Shown: in pieces, positions 57,301-64,000 of the stretch
Position numbering within the stretch: position 1 is the first letter of the stretch
Layout: each line of letters begins with the position of its first letter
Assembly (NCBI GenBank): GCA_964450495.1
Contig: CAYVFU010000005.1
Location: 1-64,000, forward strand
Direction of reading: 5' to 3'
Length of the DNA: 64,000 bases
Source of the DNA: CALFUK01 sp964450495
GTDB lineage: Bacteria; Bacteroidota; Bacteroidia; Chitinophagales; Saprospiraceae
The notes under the pieces: model-generated
The model's database searches: none
Seen by the model: only the letters and a program-made list of their open reading frames with translations
Told to the model about the DNA's origin: nothing
Translations under genes and position numbers: made by a program

Positions 57301-60300
57301 ATCGATCCTTGTGTGAATGTGGAAGCATCAATTGTCATTACAGTAATTGATTGTTTTAGCGAGTGTGATGAATTGATATGTAATGAAAATATATCAGTAA
57401 GTCTCGGGGAAGATTGTTTTGTTGTTCCTACACCAGATCAATTGTTAGAATCTCCTGCAATAGGCGTTTACACAGTTGATTATTCTTTTGAAAATGGACG
57501 ACCTTACAGTCAAGATACAATCCGAAATGATGTCATAGGAGAGACCTTAAACTATACAATCTCTTGTGCAGGCAATAGTTGTTGGGGATTGATTTTGGTT
57601 GAATCGAATAACATTCCAGCAATTGATGCTCCTTGTGCGTGCACAGAAGATGGTCCTTCTAATCCAGAATGCATTCTATGGTGTTTTGAAGAAAATGATT
57701 TTCCAGATGTCTTGATTTCACCAGAAGAATATCTAGAAGTCTATACAAGGTGTGGTCCTCCAATAATTGGAGATTTAGTTGTTATCAATAATGAAGTTGG
57801 AGATATTTGCAATCCATTCGGCATAAGAAGGGACATCACATATCGAGCAAAAATAAGATTACACAGCAGCATCGTCGAAGTCGATTTATTGTGTCAAACA
57901 TTCTGGGAGCAGAAATTAGATATCGGAGGCTCAGACCTTGATTTTTATTCTCAATTTGGTTTTCCAGGTGATGTGCAATTAAACTGTGAAGAGGCAAATC
58001 AAGAACTAAGTCCGCAGCACATTCGAGAATCAACAGGATTGGATTCTCTGTCTTATCCTTATTATGTTGACAGTCATAGAATAATCCAAGACTCAACTGT
58101 TGTACAAGACACTCAATTAATTGTAATCAAAGAGTCCTTAAGAGATACCGTAATAATAAATGACAATGGTGAAGAAGAATTAATCACCATTCAGGATAAG
58201 GTCGTAGATACTGTTGTCACAGAAATTAAAGTGCCAAATGGATTGGCATTACATCCTCTTGTACCCATAGTAGATCGCACATGCAATTTACTTGTAAGTC
58301 ATTCCGATGTTATGTTTTCTGCTTGTGGTTCAACATTCAAAATATTGCGCAGCTGGACACTTGTGGATTGGTGTGATTCAGCTATAGAACGATCTGCAAC
58401 TCAAAACATAGAGCTTATTGATAATGACAATCCTTACATTGTCAATGATGATGGACAAAGAGTCGATAGTCTACCTCAAGTCCAAGTAGGTATAGATCCT
58501 TGGGCATGTACTGCTACTGTCAGACTACCATTACTAGACTATCTTGATAATTGTGATGAAAGTCCACAGGCTGTTTGGATTACTGACTTCGGAAATATCT
58601 TTGATGGATTTGCCACAGACCTGCCTTTAGAATCTAGTCCAATTTTATTAGAGGTTTATATCCAAGATGATTGCGGCAATACTATTCGAAAAGACTTAGT
58701 AGTAAATGTTAAAGACAATATCGCTCCCATTGCATCTGTGCAATCCGAATTACTCATTTCGCTTGCTTTTGGCAATCCTGAAAGTGGAAACGATGCTGGA
58801 GAGGCTAAGATATTTGCGTCTGATATAGATGAAGGAAGCCATGACGGTGGATGTGGCCAAGTAACATTGAAGACAATACGCGCAGATGATATGGAAGAAG
58901 AAGTCTTTTTATGTACTGGAGAATTTGCAGGTTACGAGCCGTCAAGTTCTGCCGCTGTCACTGAGTCAATTGATATAGGTTTCATTAATAGTAAGGGCGA
59001 GTGCGTATTTGATGGGAGTAATGTTATCGAACTTATCACTGAACCAGGTGATTTTGTAAAATTTGATTGTGACGATTTAAATCTTGATTTTGAAGTTATT
59101 TTATTTGTATGTGATGAAGCAGGGAATACCAGTCAAGCTTCTACAAACATATTTGTCTCAGAAGAATCTACGCCCACTTTAGAATGTGAGGATTTTGATT
59201 TCTCTTGTACAGATTTAGAAGATGATGAAGAATTAGAATTTGAACCGCCATTCATAATAGGATCTGCTTGCTTTAATCCATTCCTTAGACCACAAATAGC
59301 TTCAGAGAGAAGGATAAATGGTGCTTGTGGAGCAGCCGAAGTATTTGTCGAATGGTTTCTTGATTTAGACGATAGCGGAGACCCCACTTTTGGAGATCCT
59401 ATGTGTACCCAAGTAATTCGAATAGAAACAGAAGGTGAAATTTTAGACCCTACGACAATTAAGTGGCCTACTAGTCGCACAGGCGAATTAGTCAGAGGCA
59501 TAAATATTGAGTGTGATAGTTTTGGCATTCCAAGAGAGACATATACAGAAATCACATTACCACCAGCCATGGATTGCGTACCAGATCTTGCTGAGATGGA
59601 TGGACCAGTCTGGTGTGATAGCGATTGTGGAATCGTAGGCGTCAGCGTTCAAACAGATACCATAGTGAGTCAGGAGTCTTGTTTAAAACTAGCTAGAAAT
59701 TGGACAATTATAGACTGGTGTTTGTGGGATCCTAATGCAGGAGAAGATGATCTTGACAATGATGATTCTTTTATAGCTATTGAAGATTGGGCTCAGGCTC
59801 AATGCCCATCCGCTGATTGTATAGAATTCGGTCCATTCACATCAGAAACAATATATTTTGGTAGTGAACCTGATACAGTTTCAAATTCGTTTACAAACCC
59901 ATTTTTCTTAGATGTAGATGGATTTTATTCCTACACGCAAATAATTAATATAAATGATACGACAGCTCCTAAAATTAATCTGCCTGACACCATTACAGTA
60001 GTAACAGATATTAGCGGAGTGGATGTAGGAAGTCCAGGTGTCTGTTTAGGTTCAGGAGTTGTAGTTGTTTCTGGTGAAGATTTTTGTGGCGGAGAAGTGG
60101 TTGCTAATGAACTCAATTGGACCGTTCAAGTATTTAATCAGGATAATGAGCTTATCAATGATGTCGTTATTCAAGATCCAATCTTGGGGCCATCTGCCTC
60201 TACAGGGATAGGCTCAGCAGGTGACATTAGATTGATGATTTGGGAAGCCTCAGATGGATGTGGCAACGTGGCTCAAGACAGTACGATCATTGTATACAGA

Positions 60301-61839
60301 GACCAGGATGCGCCGATCCCTGCTTGCGTATCAGCGCTTTCTACTTCCATAGATAGCATCAACCAAATGATTACTGTTTGGCCAGAAGAATTCATTTTAT
60401 CAAGTTATGACAACTGCAATTTGGAAGAAGAATTGAGATACAGTCTGGTTTTTCCAAATGATCAAGTTTCAACTCCAGGTGATATTGGGTTCACAAATCA
60501 ACAATCTTTAGAATTTACCTGCCTCAGTGCTGGTGAAGTGATTGATTTGAATGTGTGGGTATGGGATACAAGCAACAATGGTGAATTCTGTGAAACATCT
60601 CTATTTATACAAGATTCTGATGAAGATTGTACGATTGAAGAATCATCGTTTACACTTGCAGGACAAATTCAGACAATGGATGATCAAGCGCTAGCGGATG
60701 TGCTTGTCACAACAAACGCGAATTTGTCAGAATATCCAAAATCTGTGCTAACCAATAGCAATGGTATATATAGATATCTAAATAACCCATCGTTTGAACG
60801 GTATATAATCACTCCGACAAAAGATGATGCCATGACCAATGGAGTGTCTACAGTCGATTTGGTTTTATTACAACAGCATATAGTCGGCATTGCAAGACTT
60901 GAGTCTCCCTATTTGATTCTTGCAGGAGACGCCAATGAAGATGCTCAATTATCTGCTGCAGACATAGTAGACTGGAGAAAGCACATTTTAGGTTTGGAAG
61001 AAGAATCAAGAATGAAATCTTGGTACTTTATTCCAGAACAGTTTTCATTTTTAGATGAAAGTAATCCTTGGCCATTTGTGTCAGAGATTCAAATAAACTT
61101 TTTAAATACAAATGAAGAGCAATTAAATTTTATAGGAGTAAAGAGAGGTGATCTTAATAATGACATTGTTTTGGGAGAAAATGAAATTCGCAGCCTTTCA
61201 AGTTTACCTCTTTTTTACAGATCAAAATTCGAAAAAGATAAACATTTGCTTGAGTTTTCCTTAGCTAAGTCGATGAACATTTATGGCTTACAATTACATT
61301 TTGATCATCCACTTAGTAAGTTAGTTGATATTCGACCTGGTGTAGTCCAGTTAGCTGCAGAGCATATAAATAGCGGAGAATTTGAAACTGCAATATCCTG
61401 GTCAGACGCCTTTCGAACATCACTAAATACTGATGATGTTTTATTTTCATTGGTGTTTGATTCTAACCAAACTAATATTCCTATTGGTATCAGAAAAGAT
61501 CGAATGAACCCCGAATTATATGAAAGTGTAACAGACTTATGGGAGTTAATTTTAACAAAAGAGAAAAACAATCTTAAAAGCCATCCGTATCCAAACCCTA
61601 CGACTGCAGAAGTAACCATTCCTTTTGCACTTGATTCTGAAGAGAAAATGACAATTCATTTCTATAATACAAGTGGACAATTATTGTATAAACATACCGG
61701 TGAATACCAGTCTGGCTCGAATAGCATAACAATAAATAAAGACCAACTTAAAATTAAAAATAGCCAAGTAGTCCTTTTTACTATGGAAACTGGTACACAG
61801 ATACATCATAGTAGAATAAGCTTTATTCTACATAATTGA
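54364..61839 (+). CDS. giant T9SS-secreted protein, paralogue of the preceding gene
   Basis: A secreted protein of about 2491 residues. The first ATG is at 54364; a second at 54376 is also possible, and a GTG at 54262 is less likely. A signal helix ends at FQTAIYAQC. A beta-sandwich N-terminal domain is followed by four DUF11-like repeats (for example YSFEICNTGNSVLQNVQINDP). From about nt 57360 the protein matches the head of the gene upstream (NSCWGLILVES, GDICNPFG, DWCDSAIERSATQNIEL, DDCGNTI), then one Cys-rich module (59180-59450), a dockerin-like segment (AGDANEDAQLSAADIVDWRKHIL) and a T9SS-type sorting domain (HPYPNPTTAEVTIPF). Adhesion or matrix is only an inference. Confidence 0.88.
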   Translation: MQCRMCEGLKYGVTRIVLSLSLAVVCIFQTAIYAQCITENTSEWTSIGSDAFIADIGNDVSVQLSVTTPGLSSVENVSTTSVLTSTNPNWYSENVAGNPSLQLRLVWDIIAESQLDDIDNPADDKETGTITITFSEPVNCPTIHVDRIGGAGSINSPVGISNSAIWTVTTPGITLQKPAGTGTDGFVVTPTSFFKQPDLPNTNSTATGGLASQTATSGAAAGSVKLMSSMPITQVTFDWTGVGVEGIGADELEIAITGQPDCFPLAMLDKSVDDIRPMTDGSFEVDYVYSIENDGDTTLTTISLIDDISFRLGCAFQTISNGPIITMQNNSGLSILPTENTLFDGIRLSNFFIGNDGVLQTGDRIEIRLTVLIDPNCIGVPTPIINIANLNGLDPFGTTIVASASDTLSIPRISLSKSADISGFSTPVIPGDVIQYSFEICNTGNSVLQNVQINDPLIGLIISNPPSSVTIGPGQCNTSGFTAVYPIQTQDLIRGFLDNQATVSATAEDGSVVTDLSDDPFDMENLDGNGDGDPDDITTVLFDPSSSISIIKTADLSLLQNPTTRGNEIIYQFEICNTGSLPLDNVLVTDPLVTVIGSAISLEPGTCNLTGFTGSYVITQQDIDGGLIANTAIVNAQSVTGEFVTDNSHVEVFLDMVPQVELRKRAITTGVQNPTAVGDEITYEFEICNTGNVVLFNVLIEDPLTNVTGLPLTLGVGACNSTSFIESYTITQQDLNNLSVTNSATVTATNSSGLIISDLSDDPDSNLPGDNDPTIVPLFECMLSIGELSAVSDQCIMPGQTIAINTTQLTPNELPDEFEVLYLLSIEEQQQQKILAIGQTPNFQITEIGNYSIHILLAEVSNPMSSSYLNPSLIIPRATTLSDLQSIIDQNAICSLLDLNGEEFLVSEQPRVILLPTFIVCNSDELLMQTVVRFDELFTSNPLAGIWSEDSQDITVTDSFDFAGFEAGDYVFNFISTSAIDPCVNVEASIVITVIDCFSECDELICNENISVSLGEDCFVVPTPDQLLESPAIGVYTVDYSFENGRPYSQDTIRNDVIGETLNYTISCAGNSCWGLILVESNNIPAIDAPCACTEDGPSNPECILWCFEENDFPDVLISPEEYLEVYTRCGPPIIGDLVVINNEVGDICNPFGIRRDITYRAKIRLHSSIVEVDLLCQTFWEQKLDIGGSDLDFYSQFGFPGDVQLNCEEANQELSPQHIRESTGLDSLSYPYYVDSHRIIQDSTVVQDTQLIVIKESLRDTVIINDNGEEELITIQDKVVDTVVTEIKVPNGLALHPLVPIVDRTCNLLVSHSDVMFSACGSTFKILRSWTLVDWCDSAIERSATQNIELIDNDNPYIVNDDGQRVDSLPQVQVGIDPWACTATVRLPLLDYLDNCDESPQAVWITDFGNIFDGFATDLPLESSPILLEVYIQDDCGNTIRKDLVVNVKDNIAPIASVQSELLISLAFGNPESGNDAGEAKIFASDIDEGSHDGGCGQVTLKTIRADDMEEEVFLCTGEFAGYEPSSSAAVTESIDIGFINSKGECVFDGSNVIELITEPGDFVKFDCDDLNLDFEVILFVCDEAGNTSQASTNIFVSEESTPTLECEDFDFSCTDLEDDEELEFEPPFIIGSACFNPFLRPQIASERRINGACGAAEVFVEWFLDLDDSGDPTFGDPMCTQVIRIETEGEILDPTTIKWPTSRTGELVRGINIECDSFGIPRETYTEITLPPAMDCVPDLAEMDGPVWCDSDCGIVGVSVQTDTIVSQESCLKLARNWTIIDWCLWDPNAGEDDLDNDDSFIAIEDWAQAQCPSADCIEFGPFTSETIYFGSEPDTVSNSFTNPFFLDVDGFYSYTQIININDTTAPKINLPDTITVVTDISGVDVGSPGVCLGSGVVVVSGEDFCGGEVVANELNWTVQVFNQDNELINDVVIQDPILGPSASTGIGSAGDIRLMIWEASDGCGNVAQDSTIIVYRDQDAPIPACVSALSTSIDSINQMITVWPEEFILSSYDNCNLEEELRYSLVFPNDQVSTPGDIGFTNQQSLEFTCLSAGEVIDLNVWVWDTSNNGEFCETSLFIQDSDEDCTIEESSFTLAGQIQTMDDQALADVLVTTNANLSEYPKSVLTNSNGIYRYLNNPSFERYIITPTKDDAMTNGVSTVDLVLLQQHIVGIARLESPYLILAGDANEDAQLSAADIVDWRKHILGLEEESRMKSWYFIPEQFSFLDESNPWPFVSEIQINFLNTNEEQLNFIGVKRGDLNNDIVLGENEIRSLSSLPLFYRSKFEKDKHLLEFSLAKSMNIYGLQLHFDHPLSKLVDIRPGVVQLAAEHINSGEFETAISWSDAFRTSLNTDDVLFSLVFDSNQTNIPIGIRKDRMNPELYESVTDLWELILTKEKNNLKSHPYPNPTTAEVTIPFALDSEEKMTIHFYNTSGQLLYKHTGEYQSGSNSITINKDQLKIKNSQVVLFTMETGTQIHHSRISFILHN

Positions 61840-61848
61840 GTTTAGATT

Positions 61849-61878
61849 GAAAGGCAATTCTAAAGAGAGTTGCCTTTC
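61849..61878. terminator. hairpin between convergent genes
   Basis: GAAAGGCAATTCT pairs with AGAGTTGCCTTTC (13 bp, one G-T pair) around a four-base loop. It lies between the stop codons of the giant gene and the Nudix gene. The T tracts are short, so strength is uncertain. Confidence 0.6.
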
Positions 61879-61879
61879 A

Positions 61880-62395
61880 TTATGCTTTTGAGAATGGAAT
61901 TTCCTCTACATCATAACCTAAGTTAGTCAGGAAGTCATTTAATGCGCGTCCTGTTCCAGCTGGCCAAGTTTTCACTTCGCCGAAGGGGACTATTTTCACT
62001 TCGTCTAGCTCGTCATCAAGGACTATATCACCAACAGCTTTAACATGATAAGCCAAAATAACTTGATTCATCCGTTTAAATGTATAATGTCCGATAAAGC
62101 TTTCAATAGTACCATCCAGACCAACTTCCTCTTTTACTTCGCGAAGCACACACTCATCAGGATGTTCATGTTTTTCTAGAAATCCAGTGATCAATCCAAA
62201 CCATTTTTGTGGCCATGCGCGATTATGTCCCAATAAAACCTGCTTATCTCCGTATTCTATAACAGCTGCTACGACAGGAGTTGGATTTTGATACTGTACA
62301 AATGCACACAAAGGACCAGTGCAATGATTATATCCGTCCTGCTTAAAGACCATTTCAGATTTGCAGGTAGGACAGAAACTATATGTTTGATTCAT
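61880..62395 (-). CDS. Nudix hydrolase with N-terminal zinc ribbon
   Basis: A 171-residue cytoplasmic pyrophosphohydrolase. The N-terminal 30 residues form a zinc ribbon (CPTCKSEM and HCTGPLC). The Nudix box is a perfect match to GX5EX7REUXEEXGU: G-FLEKH-E-HPDECVL-REVKEEVGL. The layout recalls NudC-type NADH pyrophosphatases, but the protein is shorter and lacks the SQPWPFPxS signature of those enzymes, so it is better left as a general Nudix hydrolase. Substrate unknown. The gene is convergent with the giant gene upstream. Confidence 0.92.
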   Translation of the reverse strand: MNQTYSFCPTCKSEMVFKQDGYNHCTGPLCAFVQYQNPTPVVAAVIEYGDKQVLLGHNRAWPQKWFGLITGFLEKHEHPDECVLREVKEEVGLDGTIESFIGHYTFKRMNQVILAYHVKAVGDIVLDDELDEVKIVPFGEVKTWPAGTGRALNDFLTNLGYDVEEIPFSKA

Positions 62396-62488
62396 AAAGA
62401 CTTATAAATATAATTGAAAATTATATGTCCTAGTTACTACAACTACTTAATTAACATTTAAGAACTAAAAATATAGATGATATTTTCT

Positions 62489-62496
62489 TATATTTG
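62489..62496 (+). promoter_or_regulatory. -7 element upstream of the third giant-type gene
   Basis: TATATTTG, an exact TAnnTTTG match, 37 bases before the ATG at 62533. A leader of about 30 bases would result. Confidence 0.5.
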
Positions 62497-62532
62497 TCTT
62501 TGAATTTTAATTATAGTAACTAAAGCAATAAA

Positions 62533-64000
62533 ATGAAAGAAATTTACCAAAACTACAAGATAGCGTCTTCCTTGTTGTTTTCACTGTTTTTATCGGTCTT
62601 CGCTTTTGCTAGTACGTCTACTTCTGCTGTTCAAGTTGAAGGAGGTACTATCACGACATCTGATAATACATCTTTTTGTTATTCAGATGATATCGCAGAT
62701 GTCGTATCATTTGAGGTGACTGGAGATTCAGGCCCTCATGGCTTATGGGTTGCAACAGATCCAAGTGGAAATATTTTGGGTTCTAACAGTACAGGAACAT
62801 TTGATTTTACAAATGCAGGTCCTGGAGATTGTGTTGTATATCACATCGCATTTAAAGCGTTTATTTTCCCTCCACTTACTGGAATGAACGTTGGTTCTCT
62901 AGTTGGATGGTTTGCGTTATCCAATGGTATCACAGTAAACAGATCCGATTGTGACGGGATGCCGCCTGTAGATGATGGTAACACTGGAGAATGTACTGTT
63001 GATGGTGGAATGCTTTCAGGTGGTCCATTTGAGTTCTGTGTTGGAGATGGAGAAGGTGACTTTATTGGCGCTGATCAAATTGTGTTAGCTGGCGGGTCTG
63101 GGTCACTTCGTGGCTGGGTCGTTACAGATGCTGCAACAGGAGAAATTTTAGGTTTACCTCCAACATTTTCAGCAGTTGATTTTGACGGTGCTGGTGTTGG
63201 TGTTTGTAATGTTTGGTATATCGCACATGACGAAACACTTACTGGTGCAGAAGTTGGAGCTAATGCTGCCGATCTTGGTGGATGTTTTAGTTTATCTAAT
63301 CCCATAACAGTAAATAGAATTGATTGTACTCCACCGGCACCTATGTGTAGTGTTGATGGTGGTACTCTTTCAGGAGGACCATTTGGCTTTTGTGTAGAAG
63401 ACGGTGTTGCAGATGTAATTGAGCCAGATCAAATTGTATTAACAGGTGGTTCAGGTGCTAACAGTGGTTGGATTATAACAGATGCAGCTACAGGAGAAAT
63501 TTTAGGATTGCCTCCAACATTTTCTGTTGTGGACTTTGATCCAGTATTTCCTGGTGTTTGTCAGGTATGGTACATTGCTTATGATGACGTCTCTGGTCTT
63601 GAGGTCGGTTCAAATGCTGCAGATTTAACTGGATGTTTCGATTTATCGAACCCAATTGATGTGGTTAGAATGGTATGTGACGGTGGAGATGATATGCCTG
63701 TCTGCGATGTAAGTGGTGGTACATTATCAGGTGGACCGTTTGGCTTTTGCGTAGGTGATGGAATGTCTGATAGAATTGCTCCAGATCAAATCGTTTTGAC
63801 TGGTGGTTCTGGCTCAGCTTCAACATGGGTTATTACGGATAGCTCAGGAGAAATTTTAGGATTACCAGCATCATTCTCAGATGTTAATTTCGATATCGCC
63901 GGACCTGGCACTTGTCTTGTTTGGTATTTATCTTTCGATGGTGAGTTATCAGGTGCAGAAGTTGGTGCTAACGCTGCTGATTTATCAGGATGCTTTAGCT
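62533..64000 (+). CDS. secreted GGPF-repeat protein, truncated by the window end
   Basis: The open frame starts at the ATG at 62533 and runs off the end, so only the first 489 residues are seen. A signal peptide (IASSLLFSLFLSVFAFASTS) is followed by one divergent module (VEGGTITTSDNTSFCYSDD) and then by three GGPF modules starting near 62998, 63352 and 63712; the last is cut. Each has GGxLSGGPF-[EG]-FC, PDQIVL-[AT]-GGSG, W-[VI]-[VI]-TD, GEILGLP, GxCxVWY and GCF-[SD]-LSNP. The module is the same as in the gene at 20108, though the DQIVLTGGSG wording differs. The full protein is probably very long. Function unknown. Confidence 0.88.
   Translation, partial: MKEIYQNYKIASSLLFSLFLSVFAFASTSTSAVQVEGGTITTSDNTSFCYSDDIADVVSFEVTGDSGPHGLWVATDPSGNILGSNSTGTFDFTNAGPGDCVVYHIAFKAFIFPPLTGMNVGSLVGWFALSNGITVNRSDCDGMPPVDDGNTGECTVDGGMLSGGPFEFCVGDGEGDFIGADQIVLAGGSGSLRGWVVTDAATGEILGLPPTFSAVDFDGAGVGVCNVWYIAHDETLTGAEVGANAADLGGCFSLSNPITVNRIDCTPPAPMCSVDGGTLSGGPFGFCVEDGVADVIEPDQIVLTGGSGANSGWIITDAATGEILGLPPTFSVVDFDPVFPGVCQVWYIAYDDVSGLEVGSNAADLTGCFDLSNPIDVVRMVCDGGDDMPVCDVSGGTLSGGPFGFCVGDGMSDRIAPDQIVLTGGSGSASTWVITDSSGEILGLPASFSDVNFDIAGPGTCLVWYLSFDGELSGAEVGANAADLSGCFS
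62998..64000 (+). repeat. GGPF-module coding repeats, truncated array
   Basis: Three modules of about 355 bases, each beginning GTTGATGGTGG or AGTGGTGG. They are separated by short Cys- and Pro-containing linkers. They form a distinct subgroup of the 20.1 kb module family. Confidence 0.88.

Noticed and set aside
1..64000. tRNA, rRNA, prophage or defence-system genes
   Set aside because: No GC-rich cloverleaf, rRNA segment, integrase, transposase, nuclease-helicase pair or toxin-antitoxin pattern was recognised on either strand.

Overview
The window looks like part of a draft chromosome from a member of the Bacteroidota, most likely Saprospiria or a close relative. This is inferred from several things: AT-rich DNA; Bacteroidota-type promoters with a TAnnTTTG -7 element; few clear Shine-Dalgarno sites; an ubiE-porT gene pair, PorT being a type IX secretion (T9SS) component; many lipoproteins and beta-barrels; and giant secreted repeat proteins with T9SS-type C-terminal domains, dockerin-like segments and a coat-hanger-like tail. 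I see no rRNA, tRNA, CRISPR array, prophage or intact insertion sequence. Two 100-N assembly gaps are present, and one is probably artificial because it is flanked by the same 55 bases on both sides.

Region 1 (1-19.98 kb) is mostly housekeeping and accessory metabolism: DUF2911 proteins, a beta-carbonic anhydrase, an M28 peptidase, a twin-arginine-signal HisC-like aminotransferase, a purine permease, an ankyrin protein, argE (cut by a gap), feoAB, an isoprenylcysteine-methyltransferase-like membrane protein, a DUF255 lipoprotein, a YkuK-like protein, a Usp-like gene broken by an apparent 1-nt frameshift, an ACP phosphodiesterase-like gene, ubiE-porT and a GT2 glycosyltransferase with an extra C-terminal domain.

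Region 2 (20.1-27.6 kb) is one gene of 2509 codons. It holds three copies of an N-terminal module and 15 copies of a roughly 100-residue GGPF module. Three of those modules form a 1,008-bp segment that is repeated identically in tandem.

Region 3 (27.7-45.4 kb) holds a terminator, a possible IS-end remnant, a VOC protein, a zinc-ribbon protein, gyrA, a TPR protein, a MazG-like protein, a GNAT protein, an LEA-like amphipathic repeat protein, a coiled-coil protein and a serine hydrolase. It also has a compact minus-strand operon of LVIVD lipoprotein, barrel, lipoprotein, ECF sigma factor, and a protein with an N-terminal membrane segment and a C-terminal barrel. An OmpA-type protein, a DUF1080 lipoprotein and rocD complete the region.

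Region 4 (45.4-64 kb) is dominated by surface proteins. Two giant paralogues (2730 and about 2490 aa) both end in a dockerin-like segment and a T9SS-type sorting domain; one has a Cys-rich, calcium-loop-like module amplified to 16 copies. After a Nudix hydrolase gene, a third giant-type gene begins at 62533 and runs off the window. It carries the same GGPF module as the 20.1 kb gene.

The most unusual material is this set of expanding secreted repeat proteins. Their modules move between genes and multiply in tandem. Function cannot be read from sequence alone; an adhesive or matrix role is only an inference.
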